From positions 65,579,625-65,643,624 of the forward strand of contig NC_083885.1 of the NCBI RefSeq assembly GCF_032452875.1: 64,000 nt of DNA, read 5' to 3'. The DNA comes from Bos javanicus (lineage: Eukaryota; Chordata; Mammalia; Artiodactyla; Bovidae). Shown here one piece after another: positions 22,330-30,895 of the stretch (its first letter is position 1; every line of letters starts with the position of its first letter). The notes under the pieces are model-generated. The model saw only the letters and a list, made by a program, of their open reading frames with translations. It was not told the DNA's origin and searched no databases. The translations under genes and the position numbers were made by a program.

Positions 22330-22504
22330 ACTTGGCACCATACAGGTACGGAAATTATAAACAGAAAGAGTGCAGGGCCTCCACCAGCTCCAATCCCAGT
22401 GGTTATAGGTAGAGTTCAGCAATACAAAGGTGGGCTCCCGCTGGTCACCTCCTGTGCATTCGGCTGAGGTGGAGACTCTGCTGTGAGTCCAGATTAGCAC
22501 ATTT

Positions 22505-22830
22505 GGGGAGTTTCTGTGTGTATTTATTTTACTTATTATTTTGTCTGTGCTAGGTTTTCCTTGCTGCGACTATGTTTTCTCTAGTTACGTGAGTGGGTTC
22601 TACAGTACGGGCTCAGAAGTTGTGGTGCCCAAGCTTAGTTGCTCCGCTGCATGTGGGATCTTCCAGAACCATGGATCGAATCCGCGTCCCCGCATTTGCG
22701 GACGGATTCTTTACAGCTGGGCGCTGGGGAAGTCTGGGAGTTTCTGCACACACAGCTTCTACAAAACCTATGACCCCTGTAGCGAAAGCATGGAGTCTTA
22801 ACCACTGGACCGCCAGCGAAGTCTCATGAC
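22505..22830 (-). mobile_element. CHR-type SINE, minus
   Basis: TTTTCTCTAGTTACGTGAGT body, TTGCTCCGCTGCATGTGGGA, right-end ACCACTGGACCGCCAGCGAA. Confidence 0.8.
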
Positions 22831-22959
22831 AATATTTTTATAGGGTGAACTTCTTTTAAAGTTATTACAAACTAATGGCCATATTTCTCCGTGATGCGGA
22901 GAACTTTTCCTCTCTCAGGTGGCTGCCAGTCAGGTTTCCCTAACTCTAGCTTGCACAGA

Positions 22960-23356
22960 TGTGGAAACTACAGTAACCAGAGGGCAATGTGCCGGAAGGT
23001 GGCGGAGTTGAGCCAATTAAAGCCCAGGACTGAAGTATTTCCCTGCGTGTGCTTGGCGTGGGGGCGGGACTTCCGGCGTCCTCCTTGTGGCGGTCGTTTT
23101 GGATTGTTTGAGGTCAGATTTGGAAAAGGAAATGATAATCCACTTCATTATTCTTTCCTGGGGAATCCCATGGACAGAGGAGCCTGCAGGCCATGGCCCA
23201 TAGGGTCGCAGAGAGTCGGACACGACTGAAGCGACTAAGCACGCACTCACGCAGGTCAGATTGCCAGCTTAGAGTTTCAGAGCCAGGGATCCTAAAAAAG
23301 AAGGAGCTGGCGGCTTCCACAGAGGCCGGTCCAAGACTTGGCGGCGGCACACCTCG
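22960..23356 (+). promoter_or_regulatory. Promoter/5' UTR of the unit B KRAB zinc-finger gene
   Basis: CpG-containing sequence with a GC box and an ETS-type site (GGGGGCGGGACTTCCGG, near 23060-23076), an AACTACAGTAACCAGAGGG stretch (ZNF143-like, degenerate) and the position expected for a KRAB zinc-finger promoter. It resembles the unit D promoter at 53.05-53.3 kb in order and composition. Two SINEs have since landed in the 5' UTR (23121-23252 and 23356-23544). Confidence 0.6.
23121..23252 (+). mobile_element. Bov-tA SINE, 5' truncated, with target duplication
   Basis: GGAAAAGGAAATGATAATCC to GACACGACTGAAGCGACTAA. AGGTCAGATT flanks both ends (23111-23120 and 23253-23262). Confidence 0.9.
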
Positions 23357-23544
23357 TGAAAGTGAAAGTCGTTCAGTCGTATCCGACTCTGCGACCCCAT
23401 GGACTCTATAGTCCATGGAATTCTCCAGGCCAGAATACTGGAGTGGATAGCCGTTCCCTTCTCCAGGGGATCTTCCCAACCCAAGGATGGAACCCAGGTC
23501 TCCCACATTGCAGGCTGGATTCTTTACCAGCTGAGCCACCAGGT
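23356..23544 (-). mobile_element. Bov-tA SINE, minus, with target duplication
   Basis: GTGAAAGTGAAAGTCGTTCA to GAGCCACCAGG. The near-identical flanks GGCACACCTC and GGCATACCTC (23346-23355 and 23545-23554) mark the target site. Confidence 0.88.
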
Positions 23545-23728
23545 GGCATACCTCAGGGCGACCCAAAACAGGCAGAGATCCATATCTCCCCGCCTTACAG
23601 ACTCCGCTCCGCTTCAGCGGTTGCGGCGATGCTGAGGGACCCACCACAGGTAAACGAAACGTTCGTCCTCCGAGGAGTCACCGCCCTCGCCACACCAGAC
23701 TAAATCCCCCAGTGACCGCAGCCCAGGC
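23501..23728 (+). repeat. Duplicated exon 1 segment, copy 1 (promoter-proximal)
   Basis: Matches 26306-26538 closely: TTCTTTACCAGCTGAGCCAC, GACCCAAAACAGGCAGAGAT, then GGGACCCACCACAGGTAAAC with the exon 1 splice donor. The sequence to its left is the native promoter; to its right the native intron is replaced by a retroviral LTR. The original start ATG reads TCA here, while an in-frame ATG exists five codons later (23630). Confidence 0.85.
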
Positions 23729-24395
23729 TGTAAGGTATAATTCAAGGCGAAGCAATGAAGAAAGGAAGACGACTTCAACGAAAACAGGTTACCTTTATTC
23801 AGGCAAGGAGGGGCGACTGTCGGTCTAACGACCAGGCTGAGCACGTGAGGAATCAGGGAGGCTTCATATTTAAGGGGAGGTTTTGCAGAAGCTATATGGG
23901 AAGATTTAGTCAGGTGGGGCATTCTGGGTAATCTTTAGCTGAGATGGCAGTTTGTGGATGAACAGAGGCAGGGGGTGGGGGGTCCAGGAGGTGGAGAGTC
24001 CCGGGCTGATGCAATCTGCCCAGAGTATCGGAGTGGGACTTAAAATTCAGTTTTGTCATCCCCGAAGTCAGGTAGTTCAGCAAGGGCCCTTGAGGTCGTT
24101 ATCTTCTTTTCTAGGCCCGAGGACTCCTTCACTCCAGACCCTGAAGTCATAAAAAGATGGGGGGAAAGGGCGCTGTATCTCTCTGGCTACTTCGTGCTGG
24201 GTCGGGGCCAGAGCTCTGGGTCTGAAACAGAGGTTTGTACTAGGGCCCAGGGTCCCCTTTTTCTGGTGTCGAGGTGAGGCTCTCAAGAATGGTCTTGACC
24301 TGGTCTCAAGAGATGGCCCAAATCCGATCTTGGAGAAACCTTTGAAAGAGATTGAAGAAACAGGGTCCAAATAAGAGGAGTAAGATAATAAGTAC
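23729..24395 (-). mobile_element. Retroviral 3' LTR and env end, minus strand
   Basis: On the minus strand the order is end of a gammaretrovirus-like env transmembrane/cytoplasmic region (about 24395 down to 24250, hydrophobic then a conserved-looking tail), then a 3' LTR with a TTAAATA core near 23868 and AATAAA at 23794-23799. The coding part is short, lacks the rest of env, and is interrupted by the BovB element to its right; this is an inactive fossil. The env piece resumes at 26193-26305. Confidence 0.65.
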
Positions 24396-26192
24396 TAATG
24401 GTCCCAAGAAGACATAAGAAAGCCTTCCTCAGCGATCAATGCAAAGAAATAGAGGAAAACAACAGAATGGGAAAGACTAGAGATCTCTTCAAGAAAATTA
24501 GAGATACCAAGGGAACATTTCATGCAAAGATGGGCTTGATAAAGGACAGAAATGGTATGGACCTAAAAGAAGCAGAAGATATTAAGAAAAGGTGGCAAGA
24601 ATACACAGAAGAACTGTACAAAAAAAGATCTTCACGACCCAGATAATCACGATGGTGTGATCATTGACCTAGAGCCAGACATCCTGGAATGTGAAGTCAA
24701 GTGAGCCTTAGAAAGCATCACTATGAACAAAACTAGTGGAGGTGATGGAATTCCAGTTGAGCTATTTCAAATCCTGAAAGATGATGCTGTGAAAGTGCTG
24801 CACTCAATATGCCAGCAAATTTGGAAAACTCAGCAGTGGCCACAGGACTGGAAAAGGTCAGTTTTCATTCCAATCCCAAAGAAAGGCAATGCCAAAGAAT
24901 GCTCAAACTACTAGACAATTGCACTCATCTCACAGGATAGTAAAGTAATGCTCAAAATTCTCCAAGCCAGGCTTCAGCAATACGTGAACCCTGAACTTCC
25001 AGTTGTTCAAGCTGGTTTTAGAAAAGGCAGAGGAACCAGAGACCAAATTGCCAGCATCCGCTGGATCATCAAAAAAGCAAGAGAGTTCCAGAAAAACATC
25101 TATTTCTGCTTTATTGACTATGCCAAAGCCTTTGACTGTGTGGATCACAATAAACTGTGGAAAATTCTTCAAGAGATGGGAATACCAGACCACCTGACCT
25201 GCCTCTTGAGAAATTTGTATGCAGGTCAGGAAGCAACAGTTAGAACTGGACATGGAACAACAGACTGGTTCCAAATAGGGAAAGGAGTACGTCAAGGCTG
25301 TATATTGTCACCCTGCTTATTTAACTTATATGCAGAGTACATCATGAGAAACACTGGGCTGGAAGAAGCACAAGCTGGAATCAAGATTGCTGGGAGAAAT
25401 ATCAATAACCTCAGATATGCAGATGACACCACCCTTATGGCAGAAAGTGAAGAGGAACTAAAAAGCCTCTTGATGAAAGTGAAAGTGGAGAATGAAAAAG
25501 TTGGCTTAAAACTAAACATTCAGAAAACGAAGATCATGACATCTGATCCCATCACTTCATGGGAAATAGATGGGGAAACAGTGGAAACAGTGTCAGACTT
25601 TATTTTTGGCAGCTCCAAAATCACTCCAGATGGTGACTGCAGCCATGAAATTAAAAGACGCTTACTCCTTGGAAGAAAAGTTATGACCAACCTAGATAGC
25701 ACATTGAAAAGCAGAGACATTACTTTGCCAACAAAGGTCCATCTAGTCAAGGCTATGGTTTTTCCAGTGGTCATGTATGGATGTGAGAGTTGGACTGTGA
25801 AGAAAGCTGAGCGCCAAAGACTTGATGCTTTTGAACTGTGGTGTTGGAGAAGACTCTTGAGAGTTCCTTGGACTGCAAGGAGATCCAACCAGTCCATTCT
25901 GAAGGAGCTCAGCCCTGGGATTTCTTTGGAAGGAATGATGCTAAAGCTGAAACTCCAGTACTTTGGCCACCTCATGCGAAGAGTTGACTCATTGGAAAAG
26001 ACTCTGATGCTGGGAGGGATTGGAGGCAGGAGGAGAAGGGGACGACAGAGGATGAGATGGCTGGATGGCATCACTGACTCGATGGACGTGAGTCTGAGTG
26101 AACTCCAGGAGTTGGTGATGGACAGGGAGGCCTGGCGTGCTGCGATTCATGGGGTCGCAAAGAGTCGGACACGACTGAGTGACTGAACTGAA
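24396..26192 (+). mobile_element. BovB (RTE) LINE, 5' truncated, with reverse transcriptase
   Basis: The 3' ~1.8 kb of a BovB element. From 24398 to 24948 the reading frame is broken by stops and a shift (stop near 24701; stop near 24912). From 24948 to 26186 a 412-codon frame is open and carries the reverse transcriptase catalytic region: FIDYAKAFDCVDH, GVRQGCILSP and YADD (about 25417), then a C-terminal tail ending in VAKSRTRLSD. AATGGTCYCAAGAA lies at both ends (near 24387 and 26193), a target-site duplication showing insertion into the retroviral env fragment. No endonuclease domain is present, so it cannot move by itself. Confidence 0.92.
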
Positions 26193-26305
26193 GTGAATGG
26201 TCTCAAGAAAGAGAGCAACCAAGGGAGGGCCAGCTGGAACAGGCTTTGAGGAGTGGAAAGATTTTGTTAACTCTTTTTTGCGGTGTTGGATTCTGTCTCT
26301 TAAGT
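26193..26305 (-). mobile_element. Retroviral env fragment, right of BovB
   Basis: On the minus strand this reads as the membrane-proximal part of a gammaretrovirus-like env transmembrane subunit and continues into the fragment left of the BovB insertion. It stops abruptly at the duplicated exon 1 segment at 26306, so the rest of the provirus is missing. Confidence 0.55.
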
Positions 26306-26538
26306 TCCCACGTTGCAGGCCGGATTCTTTACCAGCTGAGCCACCAGGCGGCGTACCTTGGGGTGACCCAAAACAGGCAGAGATCCAGATCTCTGCTCCT
26401 TATAGACTCTGCTCCATACAGAGTCCGATGGCGGTGGTGGCGACGCTAAGGGACCCACCACAGGTAAACGAAACGTTCGTCCTCCCACCACCCTCGCCAC
26501 ACCAGACACTAAATCCCCAAGTGCCTGCAGCCCAGACT
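26306..26538 (+). repeat. Duplicated exon 1 segment, copy 2 (intron-proximal)
   Basis: Partner of 23501-23728. It keeps the ATG (26428) and donor (26464) and continues rightward into native intron sequence that matches unit D intron 1 (GTCTGACAG at about 26580 against CTGACAG near 53527). Its left edge is a retroviral fragment, not a promoter. Confidence 0.85.
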
Positions 26539-27100
26539 CCAGGGTCCGGGATGTTGGGGCCGTCGTGGCTGGAGCCTTGTGTCTGACAGACAGTGTGGGG
26601 GCTCAGACACTTCAAGCTCATCTGGGTCCTGGGCTCGCCAAGGGTACTAAGCGTCCTGAGCTAAGGATGCTGGCCGTGGTTGTCTCCAATTCTCAAATGA
26701 CCTCCCTTTTCCCACAGATTTCTGTACCGTGGAATCACTTAGTGATAATTCTTCCTGCAGTTTATTTCAGGCTCTCCTTAGTCCTTACCCCACTCTTATG
26801 GTCTCTGAACGCTATTAGCATCCTGGTATTGATCTGCTGCTCTTCTGGGCCTTGGGCTTGGGGACCATGAACACATTCCAGGCCTAGAGTTATATAGAGT
26901 GGTTTCCATTGTTGGCGACCAGTCGAATGAGATAAGGAAAGTACCAGCTTAGGCATAAATACTAGAAAGTACAAAGTCCTGGAAGAGGCGTAGAGACGGT
27001 TCAGGGATCTGCAGGTATCTTTTCTTTCTCATGGGACTGGGAGCAGCGGAGCAGGAGGTAGTTCTGGAACTGCCTTGTGAGAACTGGATGTCTCCTCTGG

Positions 27101-27320
27101 AGGTGGTGGCTCAGACAGTAAAGAAATCTGGCCTGCAATGCAGAAGACCGGGGATTGGAACCCTGGGTCGGGAAGATCCCTGGGTCGAGAAGATCCCTTT
27201 GGGTAGGAAATGGCAACCCACTCCAGTATTCTTGCCGGGAGAATTCCATGGACAGAGGAGCCTGATGGGCTATAGTCCATGGGGTTGTAAAGAGTGGGAC
27301 ATGACTGAACGACTGATACT
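27101..27320 (+). mobile_element. Bov-tA SINE
   Basis: GGTGGTGGCTCAGACAGTAA head; GATCCCTGGGTCG occurs twice, a small internal duplication. Confidence 0.85.
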
Positions 27321-28690
27321 TTCTGAAGGTGTTGGGAGCATTGAGAGATTTGGAGCAGTGGAGACAGGTGATCTGCCCCAGGTCACAACACGCTCTGTGT
27401 TGCTGCAGCATTGAGAACACTACTGGCCTCAGGGTGGTGATCAGAAGGGCAAGAAGAATACTGCTATAGTCTGGGTGAGGCTACTGGTTGCTGGACTAGG
27501 GTGGTGGCCGTGGGAGAAGTGGCTGGATTCTGGATTGGGGTTTTAGGTATGGCAACTTGGATTTTCTGATTTTGAGGTTGAGAGGAGAGGTAGGAGTCAT
27601 GGGTCAAGTGAAAGTTTGGTTTTTGCATCTGAAGCCTCCACCAACTGAGATGGGGAAGTCCATAGACATGGTTATCTTCATTGGGGATATCAGAAGTTTT
27701 ATTCTTGGCCTCTTAAGGGTATGAGATGTTTCAGAGGACAGTTTGTGGGCATATGGAACTCTGAGGAGGAGTTTGGGATGCAGGCTTATCCAAAAGGTAG
27801 TAGAGAGTGTGTAGACAAGAGAGGAGTTGTAGATTATAGGAAATCCTGGTCAGGATGATAATGGTAATAATAGCCCAGGAAGAAGAGGGAAGGTCTGAGG
27901 ACTAGATTTCTTGCTTGAACCCCTGGTTATGGGAGGTGTGTGTCGCTGCACAGGTGAGGGAGGTGGTCACAGAGAGGGTTGTGAGGGCAAATGGTTTGGC
28001 ATGCAACCAAGGTCTCTGAGGGATCAGTGGATGTGAGCTGGATGCAGAGGCATCATCAGGAGTATTTCAAAGAAGCTGGTGCTCTACCAATTCACCAGGA
28101 TTTTGTGGTAACCCTTGGTGGGACTTGGGGTGTTCTAGTCTGGCTACCAGATCAGATCTGAGACAAAAATAGTCATCTGGAAAACTCACAGATGGTGCAA
28201 AGGGCAGGTGCTGGGCCTTGAATGAGGGTTAGGTGGTGAGAGGAAAGCTGTGACTGGTGAGGGTTCATCAAATGCAACACAAGTGGAGGCGGCCACTTGT
28301 GTGGTTGTGAGCTGATGTGGTTCTCAGTAGATGAGGTTGAAGCAAGGGGCAGTCAAGGAAGGAGGCTTTCACAGTAGGACTCTAGGCTGCCTTTGTCAGT
28401 GGGGACCTTTACTGTCTCAGGTAGAACTTGATCATGTTTGAACTTGGCAAGCATTGTATAGATCACATATGCTGAGTTACGAATGGAGATGCCAAGGAGA
28501 TGATTATGGCATAAAGCAGGAGGGGCCTGCGGCTATGGGAGTGCAGTTGTGAGAGAGTTGTGGTGGGCAGAGTGCTGTACACATGGACAGCGAACTTGAT
28601 CTCGTGGCTCCAGGGCCTTGGTATTGGCCTAAGAGTGAAGGGTGAGAGCCCATTTTTGGTGATGTCTGGGAGAAAATCCGGGGAACACAC
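27321..28690. other. Intron 1 of unit B, unassigned
   Basis: G-rich sequence of one strand with no recognisable repeat. Short open frames have no family resemblance. No gene called. Confidence 0.45.
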
Positions 28691-28739
28691 AGGGAATTGC
28701 CTGAAAAGAGTGAGGCTCCATGTGCCAAATCCAGAGCTT

Positions 28740-29005
28740 AGGTGACATCTATCTGCCCATCTGCCTATTGTTGAGGGTTGACACAGTGATCAGTAGGACC
28801 ATGATGAGACAGTGGGTATCAGTGCCACCTCAGCTTGGAAATCTTCACCATCGCGGGGAAGGGACAGGCTAAGCAGGTGATGGACTGGGAAGGTAGTGAA
28901 ATTAGAATCCGATGGAGAAAGGTGGTCATGAAATGAACTATCCCCATCATGGCAAGGCTGTGTGACCTTTGAAGTTGCAGCATACAGCTGTGGGAGCAAA
29001 GTGTA
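28740..29005 (+). pseudogene. Truncated copy of the pre-KRAB intron and KRAB-A exon start
   Basis: ATGAACTATCCCCATCATGG then GTGTGACCTTTGAAGTTGCA parallels the acceptor region of the real KRAB exons (ATGAACTATCTCCATTATGA at 29.69 kb; GTGTGACCTTTGAGGATGTG at 54.71 kb). Only about 30 bases of KRAB-like coding survive (VTFEVAA), then a stop. The upstream CATCTATCTGCCCATCTGCC block also recurs near 29.48 kb and 54.49 kb. It is best read as a local duplication of the KRAB exon edge. Confidence 0.55.
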
Positions 29006-29024
29006 GTTCAAGGAATTATGTGCT

Positions 29025-29200
29025 GGGGAGGGAGGTGGGAAGGGGGTTCAGGATGGGGAACACATGTACACTCATGACTGATTCATGTCAATGTATGGCA
29101 AAAACCACTACAATATTGTAAAGTAATTAGCCTCCAATTAAATAAGTTAACGAAAACGTTTTTTTTTTTTAAAGAAAGGAAAAAAAAAAATCCTGCTTGC
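29025..29200 (+). mobile_element. L1 3' end fragment
   Basis: GGTTCAGGATGGGGAACACA, ATGTATGGCAAAAACCACTA and CAATATTGTAAAGTAATTAG are the usual end of bovine L1-type elements, followed by A/T runs. Confidence 0.7.
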
Positions 29201-30143
29201 AAGGTGGGCCAGGAGCCTGGAATCTTGAATAATAAAATTTCCTACACTGATTAAAAACAAAACAAAAAACAAAGAATGATGTGCATATGAAGAGGTAGTG
29301 TGAACTAACGGCCCCAGGACCCTGTTGTGGGGATATAAGGGTGAAGGAAGGACCAGTGTCAGATCATTACACCCTCCCTGTGACTAGCCTATCTCCCTAA
29401 CCTATGTTCGTTACACTCACCTTATTGATGAGGTCATGTGCCCTACATCCCAGACCCAGAGGTCAGATGTCACCTCTCTGCTCATCTGCCTGTTGATGTG
29501 GGAAAATACAGTTTCAGTGAGACTATAAGGAGAGTGACTCTAATGGCATCAAGGATATCTCCTCTGAATTCTTGAGAAGTAAAGTGAGCAGAGGATAAAT
29601 TGGGGAGGGGGGTAGGGAGGGGACAGGGCAGGGGGAACGTGGCACAGTGAACTTGGAATCCTAGGAGAGAAGCTGATGGTGGAATGAACTATCTCCATTA
29701 TGACAGGGTATGAAATTTGAGGATGTGGCCATTGACTTCTCCCAGGAGGAGTGGGGGCTCCTGGATGAGGCTCAGAGACTCCTGTACTACAGTGTGATGC
29801 TGGAAAACTTTGCACTTGTAGCATCCCTGGGTAAGACCTTCACACCCTTCCTCGTGTTCTGAGATGTCCTGTTTTCCTGTTTTCCCATGAATTAGCATTG
29901 TCTTTCCCACAGCTGGACCACAGGCTCTCCTGACTTCCTCCGCTTTCTTGTCAGATGTGCTGTGGATGCCAGCACTGAGCTGTGTGTAGTGCTCTGAGCA
30001 ATGGACTCCCCAATCAGCCTTAACACCTGTTGCCTACAGAAGTGCAGAGATGGGTCTGGGAGTCAGGAGTCTAGCAGGCCACCTAATAAATCCCATCCTG
30101 CTTGCCGTCTCCCTGGTGGAGTGACTACATCCAGATCCTCGGC

Positions 30144-30895
30144 TGCCGGAGTCCAGCTCCAGCAGCCAGGGAATCAGCCTGAAGAGATGAGCGGTGTCAG
30201 CGGAGAATGATGCAGCCTCTGACTCAAGGTGTGGAACTGCATGTTTATTTCAAGCATCAGGTTTTCTTTTATACTTTGACAAAAGCATTAGGTCAGAGGT
30301 TTGACATTTTCAGCTCCCCCTGACCCAGATTTATTATCTTCATAAATCATTGTTGCCCTTCAACCAGAATTACATTGTAATTCATGCTTATATCTGGGTT
30401 GCATACCATATCCCTCAGTTTATTTCTTATCTTTCTAAATCCTGCTTGCCCCTAGTATCCTAAGCTCACTATCTCCTAAAAAAGCTTCTAGCTATTCTTA
30501 ATTATTTCTAAACTCTAAGCTCAGCAAACTTCCTTTGTCATAAACATTCCCCCCACAAACAGGTCTCAGATAACAATCCTTCCCATGGCCTCAAGCTGAG
30601 GCCTACATGCTCATCCTGGAACATTCTTTGTAAAGATCCTTGAACAAATGTCAATGCTTACTTTATGGATTATTTTCTGGGCACAACTGCAGAAGGCTTT
30701 GTGCTTTCTCATGCTTCTCTCAAGAACAATAAGCACCTTAACATTCTTTCCAGCCAACTCAACCAAAGAAAGGAAAAAACAAGTCAGAATCACAAGACCT
30801 AACTCCTTTATCCTGGGACCATGCCTGCAGGATGATGAGAGGGGGTCGGGGCCGTGCCTCCATTTTGTCAGTAATGCCTAATGCGGCTCCCGACA
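30144..30895 (-). mobile_element. Class II (ERVK-type) solo LTR, minus, in unit B intron 2
   Basis: Plus-strand ends are TGCCGGAGTCCAGC and GGCTCCCGACA, so on the minus strand it begins TGTCGGGAGCC and ends CCGGCA. It contains a minus-strand TATAAAAG (near 30270) and AATAAA (near 30246). It has no internal genes. No clear 6-bp target duplication was found. Confidence 0.85.

Noticed and set aside
23114..23647. 177-codon minus-strand open frame
   Set aside because: Built from Bov-tA SINEs on the complementary strand of the unit B promoter and exon 1.
24077..24370. 97-codon minus-strand frame as a working viral gene
   Set aside because: It is mostly off-frame to the env-like reading and overlaps the LTR; only a broken env end is present.
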